DNA of 64,000 bases from Microplitis mediator (taxonomy: Eukaryota; Arthropoda; Insecta; Hymenoptera; Braconidae), in assembly GCF_029852145.1 (NCBI RefSeq), contig NC_079970.1, positions 22,262,331-22,326,330 of the forward strand. Reading direction: 5' to 3'. Both the position numbers and the translations under genes were made by a program. The first letter of the stretch is position 1. Every line of letters starts with the position of its first letter. The notes under the pieces were generated by a model, which saw only the letters and a list, made by a program, of their open reading frames with translations, was not told the origin of the DNA and did no database searches. Shown here piece after piece: positions 45,952 to 56,263 of this stretch.

Positions 45952-48348
45952 ATGTCTACACCTGTGAATCAGGCTTTACATACCGTAGCTACAGGTATCA
46001 GTAAATTTTCGACTGAATTTTACAAGGTACTGTACACAGATTCACGATTTTTATAAAAAAAAAATAAGCGGTAATAATAAATATTTTTTTTTGTGTTGAA
46101 TGTTTAATTTAGTCTTTGGCGGAAGATGAAACGTCAAATTTTATCTGTTCGCCACTCAGTGTATCAATGGTATTATCTATGGTTACTTATGGGGCACGCG
46201 GACAGACTGAGAAAGAACTGCGTAGTGCATTGAGATTGTCTGAAGATGATCAAATCAATAAAAATGGGTTCCAATCACTTATTGATGCTTTGAATGTAAG
46301 TCTATAAAAAATATTACTTTAGATTTTTTAAATACTTCATTATTACAATTATTTTCTAATTATTTTGTAGGCAGTTAAAAAAGTTGAGCTTCGTTTAGCC
46401 AATAAGATTTACTTCAACGTAGGGCTTGACGTTAAATCTGAATTTAAAATTTTAACAGAAACTACATTTCGATCTGTATCAGAGACAATTGATTTCGGAA
46501 AAACTGTAGAGGCCAGCAAGACCATCAATAGTTGGTGTGAAGAAAAAACTAACAATCGTATAAAGGATGTCATACAACCAGGCAAGTTATTTTTATCGAT
46601 TGGTATCAATAGTTCTATTTAAAGCTTTAATGTGTAGATTGGTTGCGTGACGCGATTATCAGATTCAAAATATCCGATAGATAACATAGTGTAGATGTAC
46701 ATGTAATTTTGTCCCAGATATTGTGTCTTTTCTGATAATGACACAGGCTACTGATGGCTTCAAAGATACAACTGTTTTAGAATTTAAAAAAAAATCACAG
46801 TAATTTATGAATAACGTAACGAAAAAATATTACAGATGATTTGTCAGACGCAGAGATGGTTTTGGTGAATGCTGTTTATTTCAAAGGGCATTGGAAACAA
46901 CAATTCGATCCTGATTCAACTGAACTTAGACCATTCCATATTGACGAGAATACTACGAAAGATGTACCAATGATGTTCAACAGAGCTACTTATAATTTCA
47001 ATGAACTTCCAGCGCTTGATGCCACTTTTATTGAACTTCCTTACGAAGTATATATTTACTTTTTCAATTCTAATGATTGTCTTTCAACTAATCAATCAAA
47101 CATATTTTTTAGAGTAATAATTCGAGCGATTCCATGAGCATGTTTATTATTTTACCGAATCAAATAAACGGTTTGAAGAAAATTGAAAGTAATTTAGATG
47201 GAATTAACTTCAAAGATCTCCACAACAGTCGCGGATCTATGGAGGTTGAATTACAGCTTCCGAAATTCAAAGTTGAGAGTAAATTCGGGCTTGAAAATAC
47301 TCTTTCTAAAGTGAGTTTCGCTAAAATTACAATAAATTTTTTTATCTACTGCTAAAATTTTCTAATAATTATTTCGTCAATTTTTCAGATGGGAGTAAAA
47401 GAAATTTTTGGAAATTCTGCCGATTTCCGAGGTATTTCCGAAACTGCACAACTGAAAGTTAGCAAAGTAATTCAAAAAGCTTTCATCGAAGTGAACGAAG
47501 AAGGAAGTGAAGCTGCAGCCGTAACCGGTAAGTTTCACTTTAACGATTCTATTTTTTTTGTATTCATTTCACTACTGAAATTAATGTTTTGAATTTGTTA
47601 TTGAAAATCGTCAATCACTTTGTTCGTTAAAATAATTGTGGTGAATTATTATTTTTTCTTGGAGCTATGTTAATGATGAGATGCAGTTTACCTATATCGA
47701 TTCCATTCGTTGTGGATAAACCATTTATTTGTGCTATTGTGGCAACTGAAACTGGAACGCAACTATTCAACGCCCGTGTCGTCGATCCTATTCAAGCTTA
47801 ATTCATTTATCGTCACGGCTTTTCTATGTTTATTTACTCTTCCATTTATTTAAAACGAAAATTGACTATAGATGTTAAAGCAAATAGCTATATTTATATA
47901 AATAATAAATAAAAATGGCTTCGAGTAGAATAATATCTTGTATAGTTTGATTGCTATTTAATTTATTATCAACTACAAACGTAATTAAGAAAATAAATTT
48001 GCATGTTAATTTGTAAAAAATAATTGCTGAATAAAATGATAATAAAATAAACCCCTGGTTAATTATTAAAAATTAATAAATCAGATAACAAGATAAATTA
48101 TATACTACGAATCAGGTTGTGAATAATAACTCATATAATAGTTGATATATGCGAGTGAATTAAATTATTTATGGTATCAATAATAAATAAATTTTCTGAT
48201 TTCTGTTACAGGTATGATAGCAGTAGCCTACTGTTTGGTAGAGACACCATCGATTATAGTGAACAGACCTTTTTTCTGTGCAATAGTGGCAACTGATACG
48301 GGAATGCAACTTTTTAAAGCACGCATTAATGATCCGACATTAATTTAA
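45952..48348 (+). CDS. Serpin O, intracellular type, two alternative RCL exons
   Basis: Complete serpin of 384 residues with either last exon. Exons: 45952-46026, 46113-46295, 46371-46581, 46836-47047, 47113-47310, 47389-47527, then 47665-47801 or 48212-48348. Starts MSTPVNQALHTVATGISKFS, no signal peptide. Intron 3 starts GCAAGT (46582), a GC-AG intron; the frame holds only with that site. Shutter NAVYFKGHW, hinge NEEGSEAAAVT. Exon 7a gives LMMRC-SLPIS, with Cys at P1 by count or Arg-Cys if shifted by one. Exon 7b gives IAVAY-CLVET (Tyr-Cys). AATAAA after each last exon (47904, 48433) suggests alternative polyadenylation. Confidence 0.92.
48212..48348 (+). CDS. Alternative last exon 7b of serpin O (P1 Tyr)
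   Basis: Intact terminal exon 410 bases after the stop of 7a, acceptor TTCTGTTACAG, phase-compatible. Loop IAVAY-CLVET, then IIVNRPFF and INDPTLI at the C-terminus. It has its own AATAAA at 48433-48438. Confidence 0.82.
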
Positions 48349-49857
48349 ATTTTATTCTGCTAAGTTGTAATTAAAAGTATTAACAGCGAGCTAATATAAA
48401 AATATATATAAAAAAAGCTAATTAAAATATGTAATAAATACAGTGTATGCACGTTAGATTATATTACAGTTATGTCTTTCTTACGATATAATACGTTCCA
48501 CCTACTCGAATCTACTTGACTTCCAATACACTTATATAGATATATACACTCGCTGAGCTTGTAACTGATACCGCGGTTTTATTACTATTTAATTAATTTT
48601 TTTATTGAACAATTGCATGGAAAATTACGTTTATTTAACGGAGCTCAGAGACGCTCTGTAGATCATCTTGGTCTAACAAACGCGACTATATTATTACTGA
48701 TATTAATGTACATTCTTTGCCAGAAAAACAACTAGTAATTAAACTAATTTATAATATTATTTATTATTTTTAATTTTATTTTTTTTCCTACGCAACCGCC
48801 AGTGCGACCGGTTCGCTAACGAATATCTTTATGGATTTAAATTTCTTCATAAATGTTGGTTTCATTTTTTTTTTCTAATTAATTAATTTTTTTTTTTTTG
48901 ACTCACCCATCCCCCGCTTGCGGTTTTGTAAATTAGTCTCAATGTTTGATAAAATAAAAGAGTATCCAGATTTAATGAAAAACACTTACCTAAAACAAAA
49001 AAAAAAAATAAATGTATTATTAGTGATTGAAATAAATGTAAATCTGAAATTTAAAAAATAAATAATTAAATCTATAACATTGACATTACTGTAGATTTTT
49101 AATAAAATCACTACCCTAATTGTTTGATCTATTTATTTTGAATGAAATTTTCCTAAAAAAAATTTGTAAGATAATTACTTATATAAAAAATACAAATGTG
49201 CATGTACTGCTAAATTATTACATCAATAACAAAATAACGTTTCTTTCCCGCTCGTTTGTGGGTGTGTGTGTGTATGCATCTGTGTATCGATATGAAACAG
49301 CAATTCTTTGAGCTCGGAGAGCTCAAAAAAACATGAACAATCATGTTTTCAAGCTCTCTGAACTATTTACACAATAAGATACATTCGAATCAAGATATGA
49401 AAGGGAATGCGCGCGCACTTGCGCGCGAAACATGGATTCGAGTTGAGTTAAAAACAAACAAGATAAAAATATAAATGAATAGGGCTAAGTTATAATGAAC
49501 AGTGGAATTTCTCTACTCATGAATTTTGAGAAATGAATGTTTAGAGTTGAAAAATATAATTTTAATAAAAAATAAGAATTTTTTTAAATCAAGCGCGCTG
49601 TTGGCCATTGAGTTATAAGTAACAAGTCCGAAGACTTGAGAAGAGTCAGTATGGTAGAATAAAAATAAAAATAATCAGCAAATAACCCACGAAATTTTGC
49701 GTCGTCACAGCAATAGTTTAGTAGCAGGCGTTGTCTGCACTATACTACGAAATGATGCCAGTTGGTCGCCAATATTTAGAGAGAGACCTTCAGTCGTTCG
49801 CGGTTCTAGTATAAAGTTTACGTTCAGAGCACATTCACGACGCACATCCTTTGCACA
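48349..49857. other. Spacer O to P with P promoter
   Basis: The left 700 bases are nearly identical to the 3' flank of gene R (58604-59320), so O and R share a duplicated 3' end. A TG-rich microsatellite lies near 49258-49275. A GCGCGCACTTGCGCGC hairpin (49409-49426) recurs before Q and R. Promoter motif CCCACGAAATTTTGCGTCGT starts at 49686; its E-box is broken (CACGAA). Confidence 0.5.
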
Positions 49858-51691
49858 ATGTCTAAACCTGTGAATCAGGCTTTGCATACCGTAGCTACAG
49901 GTATCAGTAAATTTTCGTCTGAATTTTACAAGGTACTGTACACAGATTCTCGATTTTTATAAAAAAATTAATAAGCGGTAATAATAAATATTTTTTTTTC
50001 TGTTGAATATTTAATTTAGTCTTTGGCGGAAGATGAAACATCAAATTTTATCTGTTCGCCACTCAGTGTGTCAATGGTATTATCTATGGTTACTTTTGGG
50101 GCACGCGGACAGACTGAAAAAGAACTGCGTAGTGCATTGAGATTGTCTGAAGATGATCAAATCAATAAAAATGGGCTCCAATCACTTATTGATACTTTGA
50201 ATGTAAGTCTATAAAAAATATTAATTTAGATTTTTCAAGTACTTCATTATTACAATTATTTTCTAATTACTTTGTAGGCCGTTGAAAAAGTTGAGCTCCG
50301 TTTAGCCAATAAGATTTACATCAACATAGGACTTGACGTTAAATCTGAGTTCAAAGTTTTAACGGAAACTACATTTCGATCTGTATCAGAGACAATTGAT
50401 TTCGGAAAAACAGTAGAGGCCAGCAAGACCATCAATAGTTGGTGTGAAGAAAAAACTAACAATCGTATAAAAGATCTCGTGAAACCAGGCAAGTTATCTT
50501 TATCGATTGCTATCAATAATTCTATTTAGAGCTTTAATGTGTAGATTGGTTGCGTGGCGCGATTATCGGAATCAAAATATCCGATAGATAGCATAGTGTA
50601 GATGTACATGTAATTTTGTCCCAAATATTGTGTTTTTTCTGATAATGACACAGGCTACTAATGGTCTGAAAGATATTTATATTTTAGATAAAAAAGAACC
50701 ACAATAATTTGTGAATAACGTAACGAAAAAATATTACAGCTGATTTGAATGGCGTAGTGATGGTTATGGTGAATGCTGTTTATTTCAAAGGACATTGGGA
50801 AGAGAAATTTGATCCTGATTTAACTGAACTTAGACCATTCCATATTGACGAGAATACTACGAAAGATGTACCAATGATGCGCAAAGAAGCTTATTATAAT
50901 ATTAATAGACTTCCAGAGCTTGAGGCTTATTGTATTGAGCTGCCTTACAAAGTATATTTTTTTAAAAGTTTGACAATAATTATTTAATTACTTAATTGAA
51001 TATATTTTTCAGAGTAATAACTCAAGTGATTCCATCAGTATGTTTATCATTTTCCCGACTGAAATTAACGGTTTGAAGAAAATTGAAAGTAATTTCCATG
51101 AAATCAACTTCAAAAATCTTCACAACCAACACATAATGGATATTGTATTAATGCTCCCGAAATTTAAAGTTGAGAGTAAATTTGCGCTTAAAAGTACTCT
51201 TTCTAAAGTGAGTTTTACTTAAATTATTATAATTTTTTTTTCTACTGCTAAAATTCTCTAATAATTATTTTTTCAATTATTCAGATGGGAGTAGAAGAAA
51301 TTTTTGAAGATTCTGCTGATTTTCGAGGTATTTCCGAAACTGCACCACTGAAAGTTAGTAGAGTTATTCAAAAAGCTTTCATCGAAGTAAACGAAGAAGG
51401 AAGTGAAGCTGCAGCCGTAACTGGTAAGTTTCTTTTCAATGATTCTATTTTTATTGTATTCATTTCGCTACTGAAATTAATGTTATAAATTTGTTATTAA
51501 AAATCGTCAATCACTTTGTTCGTCAAAATAATTGTGGTGAATTATTATTATTTTTTCTTGAAGATGCGGAATTTCAATGCTGTGCACCAAGGCAATTCAT
51601 CGTGGATAAACCATTTCTTTGTGTTATTGTGGCAACTGACACAGGAACACAGCTATTCAACGCCCGTGTCGTCGATCCCAGTCAAACTTAA
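49858..51691 (+). CDS. Serpin P, intracellular type, P1 Cys
   Basis: Complete serpin of 380 residues. Exons: 49858-49932, 50020-50202, 50278-50488, 50740-50951, 51013-51207, 51285-51423, 51564-51691. Starts MSKPVNQALHTVATGISKFS, no signal peptide. Intron 3 begins GCAAGT (GC-AG). Loop AEFQC-CAPRQ has Cys at both P2... counted P1 is the second Cys, preceded by a Cys at P2. Only one last exon is present; the 7b cassette of O and R is missing. Shutter reads NAVYFKGHW. AATAAA at 51770-51775. Confidence 0.93.
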
Positions 51692-52823
51692 ATCTCTTTA
51701 TTGCTATGGCTCTTTTATAATTATATATTTTTTCATTGTTTCAAACAAAATTTGATAATCTATGTTAAAAATAAATATTTCAATCTATAAAATTGATATT
51801 ACTTTAGATTTAAAATCAAAACAATCCCTAACTGTTGTATCTGTTCATTTGTCAACACAATTTTCCTTTAAAAACATCATGAAATAATTACTTATATAAA
51901 AAAATTTAAAATTACATGTCCTGATAATTAATTAAATTAATTACAAAATACTGTTTCCTAATTGTTTGTGTGTTGTGGGTATGTGTGTGTGTTTTTGTAA
52001 GTATTTGGGTATCTGCATAATGAATGACCTTTAGTATAATGGATAACATTCGAAACGGAAAAAAAACTTGTTTATCAATCAACAAAAAATAACAAGGTTT
52101 GAAATATAGAGTATTTATCGACAAAGTTATTTGATCACATAAATCGTAAGTGATCGTAGGATAAAAATAGAAATTGCAATTATTAAAATTATTTGTATTA
52201 ACGTTTAATCAGTAGCATACATGGAAAATTAAGAAGATGAAAATTAAATAACCCAGTCAAAAAAAAGAGGCATTGAAAGTATGTGCATACACTTTTCCGA
52301 ATACCTGATTAACTAGAGACAGCATAAAAAATTTACAGAATGATATACATATAAATTAAGATATGAAAGATGACGCACGCGCACTTGCGCACGAAACATG
52401 GATTCGAGTTGAGTTGAAAACAAACAAAATAAATATATAAATGAATAGGGCTAAGTTATAATGAACAGTGGAATTTCTCTACTCATGAATTTTGAGAAAT
52501 GAATGTTTAGAGTTAAAAAATATAATTTTAATAAAAAATAAAAATTTTTTTAAATCAAGCGCGCTGTTGGCCATTGAGTTATAAGTAACAAGTCCGAAAA
52601 CTTGAGAAGAGTCAGTATGGTAGAATAAAAATAAAAATAATCAGCAAATAACCCACGAAATTTTGCGTCGTCACAGCAATAGTTTAATAGCAGGCGTTGT
52701 CTGTACTATACTACGAAATGATGCCAGTTGGTCGCAAATATTCAGAGAGAGACCTTCAGTCGTTCGCGATTCTAGTATAAAGTTCACGTTCAGCGCTCAT
52801 TCGCGACACAAATCCTTCGCACA
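51692..52823 (+). promoter_or_regulatory. Spacer P to Q with Q promoter
   Basis: From about 52375 the sequence is nearly identical to the P upstream region, including a hairpin-like GCACGCGCACTTGCGC stretch and the broken motif CCCACGAAATTTTGCGTCGT at 52652-52671. TG-rich microsatellite near 51966-51995. No other gene was seen. Confidence 0.55.
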
Positions 52824-54650
52824 ATGTCTACACCTGATAATCAAGCTTTACAAACCGTTGCTACAGGTATCAGTAAATTTTCGACTGAATTTTACAAGGT
52901 ACTTTACACAGATTCACGATTTTTATAAAAAAAATAAATAAGCGGTAATAATAAATATTTTTTTTTTCTGTTGAATATTTAATTTAGGCTTTGGCGGAAG
53001 ATGAAACGTCAAATTTTATCTGTTCGCCACTCAGTGTGTCAATGGTATTATCTATGGTTACTTTTGGGGCACGCGGACAGACTGAAAAAAAACTGCGTAG
53101 TACATTAAGATTGTCTGAAGATAATCAAATCAATAAAAATGGGTTCCAATCACTTATTGATACTTTGAATGCAAGTTTATAAAAAATGTTAATTTAGATT
53201 TTTTAAATACTTCATTATTTTCTAATTATTTTGTAGGCAGTTAAAAAAGTTGAGCTCCGTTTAGCCAATAAGATTTACTTCAACGTAGGACTTGACGTTA
53301 AATCTGAGTTCAAAGTTTTAACGGAAACTACATTTCGATCTGTATCAGAGACAATTGATTTCGGAAAAACAGTAGAGGCCAGCAAGACCATCAATAGTTG
53401 GTGTGAAGAAAAGACTAACAATCGTATAAAGGATGTCATACAACCAGGCAAGTTATTTTTATCGATTGCTATCAATAATTCTATTTAGAGCTTCAATGTG
53501 TAGATTGGTTGCGTGACGCGATTATCAGAATCAAAATATCCGATAGATAACATAGTGTAGATGTACATATAATTTTGTCCCAAATATTGGGTTTTTTCTG
53601 ATAATGACACAGGCTACTAATGGTGTGACAGATATTTATATTTTAGATAAAAAAGAACCACAATAATTTGTGAATAACGTAACGAAAAAATATTACAGAT
53701 GATTTGTCAGGCGCGGATATGGTTTTGGTGAATGCTGTTTATTTCAAAGGACATTGGAAAGACAAATTTGATCCTAATTCAACTACACTTAGACGATTTC
53801 ATATTGACGAAAATACTACGAAAGATGTACCAATGATGCGCAAAAAAGCTTATTACAATATTAATAGACTTCCAGAGCTTGAGGCTTATTGTATTGAGCT
53901 GCCTTACAAAGTATATTTTTTTAAATGTTTGACAATAATTATTTAATTAATTAATCGAATATATTTTCCAGAGTAATAATTCAAGTGATTCTATCAGTAT
54001 GTTTATCATTTTTCCAACTGAAATTAACGGTTTGAAGAAAATTGAAAGTAATTTTCATGAAATTAACTTCAAAAATCTTCACAACCAACACATTATGGAA
54101 ATTATATTAACGCTTCCGAAATTTAAAGTTGAAAGTAAATTCGGGCTTGAAAGTACTCTTTCTAAAGTGAGTTTCATTAAAATTACAATAAATTTTTTTT
54201 CTACTACTAAAATTTTCTCATAATTATTTTGTCGATTATTCAGATGGGAGTAAAAGAAATTTTTGAAAATTCTGCTGATTTTCGAGGTATATCCGAAACT
54301 GCACAACTTAAAGTTAGTAAAGTAATTCAAAAAGCTTTTATCGAAGTGAACGAAGAAGGAAGTGAAGCTGCAGCCGCAACTAGTAAGTTTCCCTTCAATG
54401 ATTCTATTTTTATTGTATTCATTTCGCTACTGCAATCAATGCTATGAATTTGTTATCAAAAATCGTCAATCACTTTGTTCGTTAATATAATCGTTGTGTA
54501 TTGTTATTTTTTTTTCTTGGAGATATGGACATTTTGATGTGCCTACCAAGGAAATTCATCGTGGATAAACCATTTATTGTTGCTATTGTGGCAACTGAAA
54601 CTGGAACGCAACTATTCAACGCCCGTGTCGTCGATCCCAGTCAAAATTGA
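52824..54650 (+). CDS. Serpin Q, intracellular type, P1 Cys
   Basis: Complete serpin of 380 residues. Exons: 52824-52898, 52988-53170, 53237-53447, 53699-53910, 53972-54166, 54244-54382, 54523-54650. Starts MSTPDNQALQTVATGISKFS, no signal peptide. Both intron 2 (53171) and intron 3 (53448) start with GCAAGT, so two GC-AG introns are predicted in one gene. Loop DILMC-LPRKF gives Cys at P1. The hinge exon ends ACT A instead of ACT G, giving Asn at P9. Stop is TGA, unlike its neighbours. Exons 4 and 5 are closest to P. AATAAA at 54728-54733. Confidence 0.92.
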
Positions 54651-54856
54651 TTTCTTCATTATCATTGCTCTTTTATATTTATATGTTTTTTCATTGTTTC
54701 AAACAAAACTTGAATATCCATGTTAAAAATAAATAGTTTAATCTATAACATTGATGTTACTTTAGATTTTAAATCAAAACATTGCCCTAATTGTTTTATC
54801 TGTTTATTTGTCAATAAAAATTTCCTTTAAAAATATTATTAAATAATTATTCAGAG

Positions 54857-54957
54857 GAGAGTGGGGCAAAGTGGGCCTCTGGGGGCAAAATGGGCTGACA
54901 TTTATATTACATATAAGCCCTCATTTCTTAAGGGGCCCATTTTGCCCCACTCTCCCC
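54857..54957. repeat. AGAGTGGGGCAAA hairpin element
   Basis: Arms AGAGTGGGGCAAAGTGGGCC and GGCCCATTTTGCCCCACTCT pair over about 20 bases, with GGGGGCAAAATGGGCTGACA between them, giving a strong hairpin. Absent at the same place after P, so it is a recent insertion. Confidence 0.6.
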
Positions 54958-55419
54958 TATATAAAAAATACAAATTTGCATGTCCTGATAAAATCTTAAA
55001 TCAATAACAAAATACTGTTTCCTTATCGTTTGTGTGTGTATGTGTGTTTTTGTGTGTATCTGGGTATCTGCATAAAATAACAGTTCTTAGTGTGCGAAGA
55101 GCTCAAAAACATATAAAAAATAATGCTTTTGAGCTCCGTGAGCTCGAACACAGCGAAAAGTTATTGGGTCGGCCTACAGGCTTCTCCGTTTTTCAAATTT
55201 CTTCAAAACAGGCGCATTTAATTAAAAATAATAAAAAACACGATTCAGTTAACAAATCAATGACCTTTAGTATAATGGATAACATTCGAAACGGGAAAAA
55301 AACTTGTTTATCAATCAACTCAAAAAATAACAAGCCTATGAAATAATTTACTGTATTAAAACCATACGTTCATAGGTTTGAAATATAGAGTATTTAGGTA
55401 ACACGACAATTGACCCACG

Positions 55420-55665
55420 ACAAAATACCCGCTGCCAAAATACCCGCAAACCAAAACACCCGCAATCTAAAACATCCGCCACACGGTGTGATGCTTTTTG
55501 GGACCAAGACAATTCATTCCCGACAATTCATCTCGAAAATCAATTAAAGAAAAAAAAAAAGAAAGGAGAAAAAAATCTCTGTTTTTTTTCCGTGAAAAAA
55601 GAGTATCTCAATAAGGGGGTCCAGGGGCGAAGCCCCGGTAGGGTTCAGGGACCTAGTGCAATTTT
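55420..55665. repeat. CCCGC short repeats and GGGGCGAAGCCCC hairpin
   Basis: Four or five imperfect copies of AAAATACCCGC (55421-55479) are followed downstream by the hairpin GGGGCGAAGCCCC (55625-55637) and, 17 bases later, CTAG then T. A hairpin shortly before CTRR-T resembles a Helitron 3' end, but I cannot see the 5' end. Confidence 0.35.
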
Positions 55666-56263
55666 TGACATTTTTTTACGTGTGGGTATATTCTGTTAAT
55701 TGCACACACAAAATATTCATGAAAAAAGGGCGCTATTTTTCCGAATACCTGATCGGCTAGAGACAGCATAAAAAATTAACAGAATAATATGCGTTCAAAT
55801 TAAGATATAAAAAGTGACGCACGCGCACTTGCGCGCGAAACATGGATTCGAGTTGAGTTAAAAACAAACAAAATAAATACATAAACGAATAGAGCCACAG
55901 TACGATGAACAGTGGAATTCCTCTATTCAAGGATTTTGAGAAACAAATATCGAGAGTTGAAAAATATAATTTTGAAAAAAATTAGTTTTTTTAAGTTAAG
56001 CGCGATATTGGGAAATAAATTATAGTAACAAGTCCAGCAACTTGAGTAGAATCAGTAGTAAACGATAAAGATAATAATAATCGGCAAATAACCCACGTGA
56101 TTTTGCGTCATCGCAGCAATAGTTTCGTAGCTAGCGTTGTCGGCGCTATACTACAAAAAGACGCCAGTTTGACGCATATATTCAGAGAGAGACCTTCATT
56201 CAATCGCGATTCGAGTATATAGTTCACGTTCAGAGCACATTCACGACGCACATCCTTTGCACG

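Larger units (their letters stand above)
54651..56263 (+). promoter_or_regulatory. Spacer Q to R with R promoter
   Basis: Contains a hairpin repeat (54857-54957), a TG-rich microsatellite (55030-55056), a CCCGC-rich repeat and GC-rich hairpin (55420-55665), and the hairpin GCGCGCACTTGCGCGC-like stretch (55814-55836). The promoter motif CCCACGTGATTTTGCGTCAT is at 56092-56111. Unlike P and Q, R keeps CACGTG. The frame 55032-55346 is unsupported. Confidence 0.5.

Noticed and set aside
55032..55346. 104-residue open frame between Q and R
   Set aside because: It begins in a TG microsatellite and runs through AT-rich spacer; no family recognised.
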